This document shows, piece after piece, positions 33,290 to 46,502 of a stretch of DNA of 64,000 nucleotides (positions are counted from its first letter, which is position 1; each line of letters opens with the position of its first letter). Source of the DNA: Campanula takesimana (taxonomy: Eukaryota; Streptophyta; Magnoliopsida; Asterales; Campanulaceae); assembly GCA_026119855.1 (NCBI GenBank), contig JAOWBW010000076.1:1984001-2048000 (forward strand), in the 5' to 3' direction. The position numbers were made by a program, and so were the translations under genes. The notes below the pieces were generated by a model, which worked only from the letters and a program-made list of their open reading frames with translations, was not told the DNA's origin and searched no databases.

Positions 33290-36200
33290 ATGGCTCTCTC
33301 TGATGATTGTCATGGTTACTTTATTGAATCCGATTTCTTTGAAGATGACGTTGGTCAGTTCGTCAAAAGAATCCTTGAAGAAAATAGCCTCATCACCATG
33401 CTTACTGCTCAAAACCCCATCCTTGAGAATGCTTGTTTGGAAGTTTATTCCAAAGGGACCCGACTTGACAGTGGATCTATCCGTTGTGTTTTCCAGAATG
33501 TGATTATGCTCATCAATCCTGAAGATGTCGAAACCACTTATGCAATGATCAATTCCCGTAATCTTCTGACCAACCCTTGGAGCAAGGATCTTGATTCTAG
33601 TTTTAAAGGTCTGTATGAAGGATTTACTGGCCAAAGAATTGAGAATTATGACTCTGTGAAAAACAAAGCATTATTAAGAAGAATTTGTCCATCAACAACT
33701 CTGCACTTAGTGATGTAGTAATCAAAGGGATGTTTGGGAAACAATCCTCATTAGACCAACTAAGTTCTGCAGAATGGAAAGTGGCCCTTGGCCTAATTCA
33801 AGGGAATATAAATTGGTGCAGAGTGATGCTAGAGAACTTCAACCTACTAAACTCTCCATCAACTCTAAAACCCTCTGTGAGATCAACCAAGCCCAACCTT
33901 TTCAGATTTATGAGTGGAATTCTTGCTAAGAAACTAGCAACACACTGGGTTGCTTCCCTAGAATCAAGGTGGTGTTCAGTGGTTTCACTTAGCAAATCAA
34001 AGAAGTTTAACAAGAAAACTATCCCCCTCAAAGGAACTAAGGAGGGAACATCTAAGACAACCCAACAGCCATCTAGGGTTAGAACCACAAGAAAGACCAG
34101 ATCAAAGGATGTACATGACATTGAAGAATCCTCTTCTGCTGACTCTGAAGGGACCCCATCTGCTGAGCAATCACCAGGAAGGGAGCACAGATCCAAGAAG
34201 AAGTTTGACACTCCAACATCTATCTCACCATTAGCTAGTCAAACTACTCCCCCAGCTCCTGTTCAATCCCCTATGAGGATCACAAGGTCAAAAGCTGTGC
34301 TTGGACTCCCAACAGCTGAGCCTTCTCCAGCTGCTCCAGTCCATAAAAGACCAGCAGCTAAGAAACCAAGATTAAAGAAGACAGCTGTCAAAGGCAAAGG
34401 AAAAAGGAAATTTGGTGATCCTTCATCCTCATCCTCAAGTAAGTCAGAAATTCCTGGTCCTAAAGCCTCAACTCCTCCAGTTGAAAGCCATGAACATACT
34501 ACTGCCTCTTGGGAATTAGTCAGACCTGCAGGGAGCAATGCCACTGAAATCTTTCTTAATAATGAAGCCATTCAGAGTGAAGGAGAACCTGAAGTTCAAA
34601 AAGCCCCTCAATCAACTGAAGTGATTGATTTGGAAGAGGTAGATGCAGCTGATCGATTAACCATTCAACATCTATTGGATGAAACAAGAAGAGAAAAGCT
34701 TGCTGGAACAGTCCAAGTGCATGGAGACCCAGCAACTGAGGAGCCAGTCCATGAATCAAGTTCAACAGCTAAGACCACCTCTTCAACAGCTGAGGCACCT
34801 ACAGTCCCAACAACTAAGGTATTCTCCTCTTCTGAGTCTGCTGGTCCATTCTATATTAAGAGAAGATCCAAAAGACAAAGACTCTCATCCCCTCCCTCCC
34901 CTACTCATACCTCTAGCTCTGATCATGCCTCTGCTATTCAAAGCATTCTTCACCTTAAACATTCCATTCCCCAAACCACCCCTCCTGTTGAAACCTCAAG
35001 GGGGAACTCACCTAGTCCAGACACTACTGTCAGGTCAAGGGGGAACTCTCCATCTCTTGAAACTGTCCCAACAGCTAAGCCACTAGTCTCTACTGTTCCC
35101 ATTTCCCTAGTTCAAACTTCCATTTTTCTTCCTCCACCTAGTTTTGTCCCTCCTGTTCTTAATCCAAAAATCTTAGAAATTATCAAAGACACATCAATTT
35201 CTAATCTTTCTGAAGAGAACACATCCACCTTGTTTGAACAGCTATCATCTCAGTTTTCAATTCCTGAGGCCCTTCAAGCCTTTGATTTTATAAGATTTAG
35301 GGAATCTAGAAAATCCATGGGTGAAGGAGGATCATCTACTTCCAATCTCCTGTCATACCAACAGCTATCCCTTCATCCTTACCAACAGCTATCCCTCTTC
35401 TGTCCAAAATCCCCAAATCCAAATTGATCTTGACACATCTATGCCCACCCCTAGTTTGGGCCTTAGATTGTGATATAGACTTCTCCATTCCTGCTGTTCT
35501 TCCTCCCTTCAAAAAGCTCAACAATCTCTCTGTCCTTCCTCCTCTCATCAACCCTCATAATCTTTCCAATCCATGGGAAATAACAAAAACCCACATGAGT
35601 GTCCACTCCAGAAACTTAGGTGGACAACTCTTTCATGCCTATGAAGAATGGAAGAAGTTTAGAATTACCATTCAATATTGCTTCCTATTCTCTGCTCCTA
35701 AACTCCCTCTCCCCCTCTCCTTTTCAAATCTTCATGAATGGGAATTTGTCTTCTCTCATCTCATCTCCAAACAACCTTCTGGAATGCATTTATACCCCCT
35801 CCTCCCTTGTTATGCTCTATGCATTCAGTATGCACAATTTGTGTATTACTCCCTTCTTTCCAGGAAGAGCTGTATATGGGATTGATTGTCAAAAACCTTT
35901 ATCCATCTCCTCTGTTTATCCTCAACACCTTCCACCTTCTCCTCCTGCATTCCATAAAAAGTCCAGGTCTCACCTTTCAAACCTACCCCCTAACTTTGAT
36001 CCATTCAAATACACTCCTCCTTACCATCTCACCTTCACAGACTTCAATCAATTTTCTGCCACCCTAATAAAACAACTCAAAACCTCCTTACTAAGAAAAC
36101 TTGATGATGTCTCTGAATTCATCCTGCTCAAAGGTGATAATCCTCTTCCTCCATCTCCTCAACAGCCATCTCATGCTATCTTCCTCAACCTCACTCCAGC

Positions 36201-36530
36201 AGCTATCAAAGACCACCCACACCCTCTCAATCACCTTTTTATCTCATCCTCACCTTCAGCCTCCTAAACATCCCTCCAAATCAACCAAGCAAAGACCTGC
36301 TTCTCTTTACAAGGACACCCCTTTTGGAGTTTCTCTGAATGAAGAATCAATGAGTCATCAGCAGCTAAAGGCTTGGATTGGACAAAGGCTACTGCCCAAT
36401 CAAAATCCTCTCACCAAAAGTCAACTTCTGACTAGGCAAAGTGTGGACTATCAGACAACTCTATGATGAGCCTTGCATGGAACAATGAATGGTTCTACAG
36501 AAGATATGATCTAGCAAGGAGAACTGCCTG
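33290..36530 (+). pseudogene. SIRE A env-like (post-pol) ORF
   Basis: The long sense ORF lies downstream of pol in the place of the env-like gene of Sireviruses. The N-terminal domain (33290 to about 33980, one frameshift near 33680) has LSDVVIKGMFGKQSSLDQL, an AEWK-LI-NINWC block and KPNLFRFMSG. The middle (about 34000-35150) is long, disordered and rich in Ser/Thr/Pro/Lys, with several STAK/STAE units. The C-terminal domain (about 35160-36530) is read in several frames and includes WALDCDIDFSI, HNLSNPWEITKTHMSVH and HEWEFVFSHL. No clear signal peptide or transmembrane helix was found in the N-terminus, so an envelope role is doubtful; env-like here means position only. Confidence 0.7.
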
Positions 36531-36780
36531 ACCAAGGAAAAAGAGGAAGTAGAGAAACTATGAATTTTAGCTTGTATAGATGTTATTAGGTTTTATCTAC
36601 TTCTATACTGTAAGCTATTCAAACCTATCTTGTATATAATTCCCGTGCTTATATTTAACTATTCTTGCTTGTATGCAAAAGAATTCCATCAAGAAGTCTA
36701 CATCTTCATTGGTATTCTCTTCTCTTTAGTATTATGTCTGCAGGTACATATATGATATGTATTTATCAAAAAGGGAAAAT
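36531..36780 (+). other. SIRE A 3' untranslated end and degraded polypurine tract
   Basis: AT-rich sequence ends in ATCAAAAAGGGAAAATTAGC near 36767. It corresponds to the tract AAAAAGGGGGAAAT next to the SIRE B LTR but is not followed by an LTR. Confidence 0.5.
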
Positions 36781-38198
36781 TAGCTAAAATTGTGGTTATT
36801 CAGATGATGGGATAGTCAAATCTTCTATCGTGTAATACTTTTGTTACTACACCTCTCTAGCCGCCCTGTTTAAGAAATAAATAAAGTTCCCATTACCCCT
36901 TTGTCTTTAAAATGACCTTTTAATCCAACCTATTTTCTTGTGAACAATAATGGGCTTTGCCGTTCAAAATTCTTAACGGCTACTTGTTAATCTCATCAAT
37001 TCCTCTCCCTCCCTAAAATTAAACGTTGTATCCTTCATTGTTAAATCTTACTTCTCTCTTCCTTTTCTAATTTTAACCCCTCTTCAAACATTGGATCTTA
37101 ACTGCCCAATTTCGGTGGCAGTGACAAGACAGGAGCAATTTAATCTTCCCTGTTTCGAATAGTAACCGTTACACCCTTTCATCTCTTCTCATCCTCCTCT
37201 ATAAATCTCCTTTGATTTAAAACCTCTCATCCCTATCCTCCTAATATCAAATCTTCGTTTTCTTTCAAAACCCTAACTCTCTCTGTTTTTCAATCATGGC
37301 TGCTCCCATCAGACAACCTGAAACATCTGATGATGCTTTGGATATTACATAGAAGATAACTTCTTTCAAGGAGAAACTGGTGCTTTCTTCCATAGACTTC
37401 TTAAAAACAACCACTTGCTCTCCCTGCTCACTATCAATCCCCCAATCCTTGACCATGCCTGCCTTCATCTCTCAACACTGGAGTGCGACATCCTGATCAT
37501 TCCATCTCTGCCATGTTTGGAATGAAGAGATTGTTATCACTATCTTGATGTCAGTATTCTCTTTGACATTGAGATAAGTGGAATACTATAACAAACCTAT
37601 GGGACCCTGCCATCGAAATAGACCTTGCTCCCCTCTATAGAACCTTTCACTGGTCGAGCCAATTTTGAAGCCCTCAAGCATCAGCCTGTCCACAAAAGGG
37701 ATCTATCCCCGAGACATTCTATCCTCTGTGATATTGTTCTCAAAGGACTTTGTGGCAAGAGATCCTCCTTGATCAAATGAGTGTCTCTGAATGGAAACAG
37801 GCTTTAGGTCTCTTAGGGGGAAGAATCAACTGGAGCCCTATAATGTTGGAAAATTTCAATCTGAAAACTTCCCCTCCTCCTTCAAGGGCATCAAAAGATC
37901 TGGGCAACCTAATTTGTTTAGGTTCATGTCCACTATCCTTCTTGAAAAATTTCGAGAAGTAGTTCCCTTCTGGAATCTACAAAAGTGAATGGCTCCTTGC
38001 TGTGATGCCAGCAGATCCAAGAAGTTTGATAAAAAGACCTCAAATCTCAAAAAGAAGAAGGGAATAGCTGCTGAGGGGGAACCAAGTCACCAACAGCCAC
38101 CAGCTGAGGGGGAACAACACCAAGGACCCAAATCATTGAGTTGTCTTCTGATTCCTCCTCCCTATAGATATTTGACTAGGTCACTTGTACAAATACCG
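36781..38198 (+). mobile_element. SIRE C: fragment of a third element, promoter region and env-like N-terminus
   Basis: The segment resembles 32880-33980 of SIRE A but is clearly diverged. It begins in the region before the env-like ORF (AGCCGCCC..., CTTAACGGCTAC) and has a TATA box CTCTATAAATC at 37200-37205 and an ATG at 37296. The env-like N-terminus follows in broken frames (an in-frame TAG at about 37350), including SVSEWKQALGLLGGRINW and QPNLFRFMSTIL. It runs into the N gap. Confidence 0.75.
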
Positions 38199-38298
38199 NN
38201 NNNNNNNNNNNNNNNNNNNNNNNNNNNNNNNNNNNNNNNNNNNNNNNNNNNNNNNNNNNNNNNNNNNNNNNNNNNNNNNNNNNNNNNNNNNNNNNNNN
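38199..38298. other. Assembly gap (100 N)
   Basis: Exactly 100 N, a conventional placeholder for a gap of unknown size. The left edge is SIRE C env-like sequence, the right edge the leader of a different LTR element. Confidence 0.98.
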
Positions 38299-38376
38299 CG
38301 AAACACACCCAAGACTAACCCAACCTAGGCCATAGACCCTATCCAGCTTAGAGCTAACATAGCTCTGATACCACCC
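38299..38376 (-). mobile_element. Leader and PBS of a long-LTR element
   Basis: On minus, the LTR end is followed by GGG and then TGGTATCAGAGCT (38373-38361), the initiator-Met PBS, and about 60 nt of leader up to the gap. The adjoining LTR is thus a 5' LTR on the minus strand whose internal region lies in or beyond the gap. Confidence 0.85.
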
Positions 38377-41300
38377 TGACACGCCCCAAGTCTCGGGATC
38401 CCCTAATAGAACCTCGAACCTGGTGCGTGTAACTAACAAGAAACAAGAAACTAACGGGAAACAGGAACTATACCTGTTAGAAACAAAACTGACATGATAT
38501 ACATACTCAAGAGTAGGGAGCTAATATAGCTCACACGAGTTCTAGACCAGAAAATTAAAACCAAACAAGGTTACATACAGCGGAAGACATGCCTAGCAAA
38601 TAAGCTGGCATCAAGAACTGTCTAGGGACAACAAATACTACCCAATACAAGCCCAGAGTTTATTAACTCATACAAAATCGTCCTTACCAAAATATAAAAG
38701 GACACTACTTCGAACAAGAATATCCTGCTGAGTAAATTCCCAGCTAAGTCGAGCCTCACTGCGTACTATCCCCTGCTTTCCTGGGGGGGGGGAAACAATT
38801 AAACAAATAAAGGGTAAGATAAATCTCAGTAAGCTATTAACATGCAACTATATGTCATGTTATCATGCAATACAATTAGATACTCAAGTAATCATATATC
38901 AAGTATCATCAAGTAACAAGTATAGGAGAGGCTAAGCCAACCCAACAAGTAATCAAGCTCAAGAAATGATCAGGTAACAAGTAGTCAAGTAATGCGAGAG
39001 GCTAAACCAGCTCACAAGATGCACATAGGCCTATCACGCATTGTACCTGAATCCTTCCTTATTCCTCCCAAGAATACCATTTGTTGTCGATGCTTTTCTA
39101 GCTGAGGACAACCAAGAACAAGAACAAGAACTGCTGTGCAGTATATAAGAAGACCTGGTAACCAGTATCCTCCACAAGAACAAGATCCACGTGGTGTACA
39201 AGACAAGAGTTAGCATTCACTTAGGTCAGGCTTATTGCTCCAACCAAGGAAGCTATGCCCTTACTATGGCCGGTAGTAAGGGGTCAAGCGAAATACATAG
39301 GGACCCGATTGTCACTTAAAACCCAAGCTCTCGCGACAAGCGTGAACCTATATATTTTCGAACAAGCAAGGAGAACCAGCTGGACTCACACAAGAATGCA
39401 CAAGTAGATGTTTACTTGAACTACGAGAACAGAACTCAGTCCCTTATTAGTGGACTACTCTTTATGCACCATGTAATCATGTATCATGTGCTCACGAGAA
39501 TATGCACCATGTAATTATGTATCATGTGCTCATGAGAATATGCACCATGTAATTATGTATCATGTGCTCACTAGAATATAAAGTACACGTACGCAATTAT
39601 TGCGAATACCAATCAAGTTCAACTATGGCACATAAGTGTCCATGTAACACGCTCAATCCAAGTTAGAGTCTATTAATAACAGACCTCAATCACGTAGTAG
39701 GGTATATCATTTAGTCACATGCCAAGTTTGCACGTACATATTTATATCACGTTTAACACATTACAGTGTCTATCACGATACCCTTACTATCAAATAGAGC
39801 CCAATACCTTAGACTCTAAAACGTAGTAGAATAGGTCACATCATACCTAATCACAGTCATATCTCACGTATATGTATCGTTAGTAATCGAATACATTTTC
39901 TAACACATATTGTGTTCTGTAATCATTCTTATTAATTTAAATCGTAGTATCACGATTATATGAATTATCTTCATATTACACTAGTCCCTATTTCTTTAGG
40001 AACCATTTCAAGACAAGATATCTTCTTTATATTTTATATACTTCATTGAGTATATACACGATTAAAAACTAAATCATTTACACTTTAGTGCTTATTTATA
40101 GCACTTCCAATATACACGTTTCAAGTTCAACTATGTAGTAGAGTTAATCATTCTCTATCTAGTTCCATAACCCAATTCTTTGGTTATTCATACCATGTAC
40201 CAATCAATCAAGAAGCCACATTCTATCAAGTAAATATATGCAAGATTCGCATATACACATCAAGACTCTTTCAAGTTTATTACCATACACTATATGGTGT
40301 CAAGGCACGTACAAGATTTTATAATCTTATATTCAAGTCTTAATCCAATATTTAGATGTTCAAGTCATGTACGAGATTCATTGTCTTATACTTCAAGTTA
40401 CTGTCTCATCTTAAGACATTCAAGACATTCAGGACATTCAATACATATACAAGATCTTATCATCTCATATCCAAGTTCTCAATCTATTTCTTTGGATGAT
40501 TAAACATGTACAAGAATTAATTATCTTATACCTCAAGTTCAAGCTAAAAAGATGAACTATACATCTTTCACATATTATTTTTCAATCCTTTTCTTGGGAC
40601 ATTCAAGCTCAAGACATTAGTTGGTGCCCCAAGGTACACAACCATTAACTTCAAGACACATAAAAGAGTTACTACTCTTATACTCAAGTTATCATTTAAT
40701 TATGATTCAAGTCCACATTTCATTTGTTCACAAAGGGACTATTTTCAGTACTAGAGTGTTCTACAACACTCATCTAGGTCATCTAGGGTAGTACCCTAAA
40801 CCTAGACCAAGAATAATTCGAGTTCACTTTAAGTAAATGAGCTATACAACTTATACTTACAAGTTCTTAATTCCCTACATAGGATATTCAATCTCAAGTC
40901 ATTGTTTTAATGCCCCTAAGGTGCCCAATCATTAGCTTCAAGACAAGCATACACATAATACTTGTTCATAGCACTTTCAAGACATAAAGAAGAGTTGTTA
41001 CTCTTATACTTAAGTTCTCATTTTAATTAATGAGTAATCATGTTCAAGACTCACTTCTGATACACCTCTAAGGTATCACAATACTTACTAGGACATCTTG
41101 TACTGAGGTTATATACCTTAACTAGAGTTATTTCCAACTTATACAATCATTAACAAGTTTTACAATTTTTCAGGACATATGGGCGGCCGCACAAAATGGT
41201 GTGGGCGGTCGCCCAAAATCAGGCTTTCCAAGAACAAAATACTTCAGATAGATGGGCGGTCGCCCAAGCCCAAAATGCCAAAATCCGAATTCTTTCCCAG

Positions 41301-42252
41301 GTTAAATAATTTTCCGTCCCAAGCGTAGGAGTAACATTTAACTAACACTCTAACATTTAAGAGTGCATTTAACATGCCTAGAACACTTCTATAGGGACAC
41401 TTTATTAATTTATCCCCGTCCCATAAGTAATAGAATAATCTTCTTTTATTCCCAATTAAATATTTCACCGTCCCAAAAAGTATAAGTACAATTTTATATT
41501 ATACTACTATAAATATTTAGGGATACTTCCATTTATTTCCCCGTACCACAAATAATGGTACGATTTTTCTAATAATATTTAAATCGAGTTACTATTTTAC
41601 CGTCTCACGAATAGGAGTATATTTTTTTTCTTTTCCAAGTTTCTTCCCAGGACAAGCTATTCCTTCATATTTAGCATACGGATACTCCCTTCGTCCCAAT
41701 TTTACAAGTATCGCAAAAATTGCCCAAAACACAATTTTAACAAGAACAAGTAGCGGGAATAACATATATACATGTTATTACAAGTAAGGGGGAGCTAATA
41801 GCTTACCTAGTCAAAAATCAAGTTGACCCAAATTAATTTCTGATCGGCCTGGAACGCTCTATTCAACGCCACGAATATTTATCCCGGACCAGAATCACGA
41901 ACAGAGGGATAATTAAGCTCGAGGAGTCGAGAATAGGGTAACCCCAACTTTCTTTTTGAGACAGAGTAAGAAGGATCGAGAGAAATGGAGAATTCTCCTT
42001 TCTCAGAGAAAGCACCCAGCTTTTATACTTTCAAGTTTAAAGAAATTGCAATTAGGCCCCTCAAGTTCTAACTTTGACAAAAAGGCCCCTAAACTTTCAA
42101 CTTTGACATTTAAACCACTTATTTTTCTAAAGCAATTAAATAATTAACTCAAATAAAATAGCATATAAATATGCTAGCCAAGAATTTAACAAGCAAGTCA
42201 AGAATTTAACAAATAAGTCAAATATTTAACGAGATTAAGGATGGGCGTTACA
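38377..42252 (-). repeat. Long 5' LTR (3.9 kb), gypsy-type
   Basis: On minus it starts TGTAACGCCCATCC and ends GGGGCGTGTCA. The same ends bound the solo LTR at 50652-54262. No coding frame is present. Inside are a 38-bp unit in three copies (about 39457-39570, containing ATGCACCATGTAATTATG) and three GC-rich palindrome-like motifs of the GGGCGGTCGCCC type (about 41178-41265). LTR length and TG-TAACGCCC/GGCGTGTCA ends suggest a Tekay/Del-type gypsy element, but no pol is visible. Confidence 0.8.
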
Positions 42253-43616
42253 TCTAAGGTGTCACAACACTTGCTAGGACATCTTATCTTAAGGCTATAT
42301 GCCTTAGGAGGGATAAGCTTTCAATTTAATTTAGATTTAAAACACTTTGGTTGTAACAGGGGACCGGGCGGGCGCTTAAGGTAGACCGGGCGGGCGCTCA
42401 TCCAGGGATTTTGAAATCAAAACTTCTGGCCAAATGGGCAGGCGCTTGGTGCCTAAGTGGGCGGGCGCTGGTCCAATTTTTCAGCAAACTCAATTTCTTT
42501 CCCAGGCTTAGAATTCTCCGTCCCAAGCATAGGAGTAACTTTTTCTCACAATTTAACGTTACCCAGGAAATATATTAAGCTTAAATCACTTTTTTCAATT
42601 ATACTTTCTTATTTCAACAGAGACTTTTATACTTACAAATTCTCCGTTCCAAGTGTATGAGTATAAACCCACTAACACTTTCTAACATTCAAGAGTGCAT
42701 TTTAACATGCTCAGAACACTTCTATAGGGACACTTTATTAATTTATCACCGTCCCACAAGTAATAGAATAATTTTCTTTTATTCCATTTAAATATTTCAC
42801 CGTCTCCAAAAGTATAAGTACAATTTTATAATATACTAATATACCCATTTAGGGATACTTCCATTCATTTCCCCGTACCACAAATAATGGTACAATTTTT
42901 CTAATAATATTTAAATCGAGTTACTATTTTACCGTCTCACGAATAGAGTAACTTTCCTACTAATCTTTTAACAAGCCCAGGAGTATACTTTTCAAGTTTC
43001 TTTCCTATTTCATACGCAATATTTTTATACTCCTTTGTCCCAAATTTACAAGTATCACAAAAATTGCTCAAAACACAATTTTAACAAGAACAAGTATCGG
43101 GAATAACATATATGCATGTTATTGCAAGTAAGGGGGAGCTAATAACTTACCTAGTCCGAAATCAAGTTGACCCAAATTAATTTCTGTTTGGCAGGAAACA
43201 CTCTATTCAGCGCCACGAATATTTATCCGGGATCAGAATCACGAACAGAGGGATAATTAAGCACGAGGAGTCGAGAATAGGGTAAATCCTAAACTTAGCT
43301 TTTCAAGAACAAGAGAAAGAACGAGAAGAATGAATTGAGAATTTATCTTTGCAAACCCACAAGATATACATGGAACTTTCCAAAAATGACCCCTAGGCCC
43401 CTCAAGTTCAGTTTCTACAAAAAGGCCCTAAAGTCATATTTTCACAAATGACCCTAAAGTCAAAACTAGACATTTAACCACCTTAATATTCTAAAGCAGT
43501 TAATAAAATTCAAGTAAAAACTAGCACATAATATGCAAGTTCAAGCATTTAAGCAAGAACGTCAAGAATTTAACAAATAAGTCAAATATTTAACGAGATT
43601 AAGGATGGGTGTTACA
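42253..43616 (-). repeat. Partial long LTR of a related subfamily
   Basis: On minus it starts TGTAACACCCATCC at 43616 and aligns with the first 1.2 kb or so of the LTR at 38377-42252, stopping at TCTAAGG, where that LTR begins. The intact LTR element therefore seems to have inserted into this older LTR, the rest of which would lie beyond the gap. The GC-rich motifs here are GGGCGGGCGC types, not GGGCGGTCGCCC. Confidence 0.75.
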
Positions 43617-45009
43617 ACGTCCATTTTGTTACAAGTTGAAACAGGAACTTGGCTTGGAAAAGAACAGCAGCCACTTGACAAGACAACTGTGGGCACAATC
43701 TGACAATCAGTTGCCCTGTCAACCGCCCAGGCAGCAGCAGCAGGTCGAAAAAAAGACTTGGGTAAGAAAGGACACTTTACAGTGTCAAGTGGTGTTTACC
43801 TCCTTCAAAGTAGTGTGGAAGGAGCTTGGTACTTTGATAGCGGCTGTTCTCGTCATATGACCGGTTCTCTGAGCATCTCATAGATTATGAAGTCTTCAAA
43901 GGAGGAAATGTCAATTTTGGTGGAGGTGCTAAGGGAAAGGTCATTGGTAAAGGTACGTTGTGTGTTGACGGCTTGCCAAATTTGCACATGTCTTACATGT
44001 AGACGGGTTGAAAGCAAATTTGATAAGCATCAGTCAACTGTGTGATGATGACTTATTTGTTAAGTTTGACAAGTACAAATGTGAAGTTTTTGATAACAAA
44101 AGTGTGTGTGTTCTTTCTAGCATTCGATCCTCTGATCATTGTTACAAGTTGGTTGAAAATCATTCATGTTTAACCAATTTTTGATAATACTCCTGATCTT
44201 AGTGTCAATAGTGTTGAGAATTGAATTACAGGGTGCACTTGGGAGCATGAAAAGATTAATGATGAATCTGATCCAAAGTCTACTACAGAATCTGCAGTTA
44301 CACCAACTGTGAGGACAATTGATAGTCCAGATGAACAGTCAACTGCCACGACAGTTGGTCACACAGCAGCAGATTCTGAAATCTTGGAAGATCAGGAAAC
44401 CAGAGGTAATGATGCTACATCAAGGTTACAGGGAGATCATCCCACTTCCCAGGTCATTGGGGGAGTGGATGAAGGAAGAAAAACAAGAGGAAAAAGGATA
44501 GATTACCGGGAATTAGCCGGTTTGGTATGCATGCAATCCGCGTACCATCAGGTAAGCTCTTGTTGTTACGTTGCTACTTCTAAGCATGGTGATGAGGCAG
44601 AAACCATAAAAGTTAATAATGGATCAATGTCATGCAAGAGGAAGTGGTAAAAGTTGAAAGGAAAAATGTTAGGTTCTTGGTTCGTAGGTCATCTAATACT
44701 GAATATGTAAGGGTTGTTACTTGTTGTACTCAATTGTTGAGGATGAACCAAATAATCAAGGATTATGGTCTTAGGAGTGAAACCTTGACTGTATTTTGTG
44801 ATAGCTTGAGTCCCCAGAATATTGCCAAGAATCCGGTACAACATTTCCTAACAAAGCACATAGATATTATGCACCATTTTATTAGATATCTCGTTGATCA
44901 AAAAATCATTACTCTAGAACATGTAAGCACAACGGATCAACTTGCTGATATCTTTACCAAGGCTTTAGATTTCGAGAGATTTTCTCTCGGACTGTGTGAT
45001 ATCAGTTGA
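43617..45009 (+). pseudogene. SIRE D: internally deleted Sirevirus pol remnant
   Basis: The fragment starts in gag/protease sequence: the active-site block FDSGCSRHMTG at about 43830-43862 and a GGGAKGKVIGKG-like stretch with several stops. It then jumps to the linker between integrase and RT (44220-44640, open as 113 codons from 44309) and to the end of RNase H (44632-45009: TLTVFCDSL, QHFLTKHIDIMHHF, DIFTKALDFERF). Integrase and most of RT are deleted. Its wording differs from SIRE A and B, so it belongs to another Sirevirus family. Confidence 0.85.
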
Positions 45010-46502
45010 CTGCACAAGTGTGCAGACAACTGACTGCATAACTGTATAATTGTATATTACAGTAAACACCAATTTTTTTTTTTTTTAAAATAATATAAAA
45101 AAAAAATGGTAGACTGCATTCATCCTTGCACGATTGTCTCTTGTGATCAATTGGTCTTCTTCAGTTCCTTGACTCCGAGCTTTGACCCTTGAATATGAGA
45201 CCCTTCTTAACCTGATAATGAAAATTGTCTTGTTAATTCCTTCGTGTTGTTTATCATGGAGTGGGCACTCAATCTAAGGTTGCGAGGAAAACAAGCTGCC
45301 TCCAATCTTTGAAGTTACTACTCATTTAGGCAATGTGCTGACATGTATTCATACATAACTTGAGAATCAGTGTAACACTGCATTGTGAGAGTGAAAAGCT
45401 CCTCCCCGTAACTGATTCATAAGTCATAAGCCTTCAAAGGGAGTGTTCTAGAGGCTGCATGATTGAAGGTGAATCTCATTGAATTCTTGTGAGTTGAAAC
45501 CAAGTCATGAACTGAGTTGACCATACTATGTCACACCAAAATTGAGACAATCTTCACTTGTGTGTTTAGGCATATTTTTTCTAAGTTTTTTTTTCTCCTT
45601 GGTATTAACATCAGCAAATTGAATTGTTGTTCTTATGTGTTAAGATTGATGCTTTTCATGTGATTAATGATAATCTAATGGCGTGATGTTCAAGTTTCAT
45701 TGTGCAGTTGGTGGAAAATTATGGTACATTGTGGATAAATAGATTCAGTTGAATTTGGCATGTTCTAAATCTGGGACGGACAATTTATCACAAAACATGG
45801 AAAAAGTTTGAATTTTAAAATCAAAATCCTTGTTTGTTTTGGAATTCAAATGGGTACTTCAAGTTCACTCGGTTCTCCCTACTCCTTGGCCTTCTCGAGT
45901 TCTTAGGAAGAATCACTGTCCTCCCTTGATTTTTTCCTCCTTGTCAAATCTGGTTGTGAATTATGGTTTAGTATATCTTCTTCCTCATACTTTCTAGCTT
46001 CATTTCTCTCATCTCATCTTGTTCCTATTCTGCAGATGCTCTCTTTCTAACATTTTTGCAGATAAATCCGAGAATTCAGAAGAAACTCTAAGTGATTGTG
46101 TGTGACACAAAATAATTGTTTGCCACTGCTCTGATCAAGCTCAGGCATTTTTGTTGTTAAGCATCCAGCTGGTGCTAAGCAACTTGTTCGTGCAACTGTG
46201 CGGACAACTGGACAGTCTACTGTACAGTCAATTGTACAGTCAACTGGTAAGTCATCTGGTCTATAAAGGTTTGCTGCGATATGAGTTGAGATTGATGATG
46301 CTCTTAGAGGTATTTTTTTGGGGGGAGATTCAAATTAGGGGAGTGAAAGATACTCACAATTTTCTTTCTTTGAGTTTGATGGTTCTTCACAAAAAGGGGG
46401 AGAAAGATGTGTTCTAGGGGGAGTAGAATCCATTGTACAAATTCAGGGGGAGAGATTAGTGTTTTGGATGTTTTGATCAGAACCACAAAGATAGGGGGAG
46501 AT
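45010..46502 (+). mobile_element. SIRE D 3' untranslated region with multiple polypurine tracts
   Basis: There is no ORF of note. Near the end at least five GGGGGAG-type tracts occur (about 46319, 46394, 46417, 46445, 46490), the last directly before the LTR. Multiple polypurine tracts are a known Sirevirus trait. CAACTG/CAGTTG motifs cluster around 46180-46250. Confidence 0.75.

Larger units (their letters stand above)
24414..36780 (+). mobile_element. SIRE A: Sirevirus-like Ty1/copia element with antisense and env-like ORFs, 3' LTR missing
   Basis: The order is LTR, initiator-Met PBS, gag, protease, integrase, RT, RNase H, an antisense ORF (32643-31587), a sense env-like ORF (33290 to about 36530), and a degraded polypurine tract near 36769. 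The large gag, the RT/RNase H sequence and the extra ORF after pol fit the Sirevirus lineage. Where the 3' LTR should start, a fragment of another such element begins instead, so the 3' end was lost by deletion or recombination. All main frames are broken. The short motif AACAGCTA recurs throughout. Confidence 0.88.

Noticed and set aside
33290..36530. True envelope gene for cell-to-cell spread.
   Set aside because: I see no clear signal peptide, fusion peptide or membrane anchor; only the position after pol is env-like.
38300..43600. Several 60-88-codon frames in the long LTRs.
   Set aside because: None is shared in the same frame between LTR copies, and they lie in AT-rich non-coding LTR sequence.
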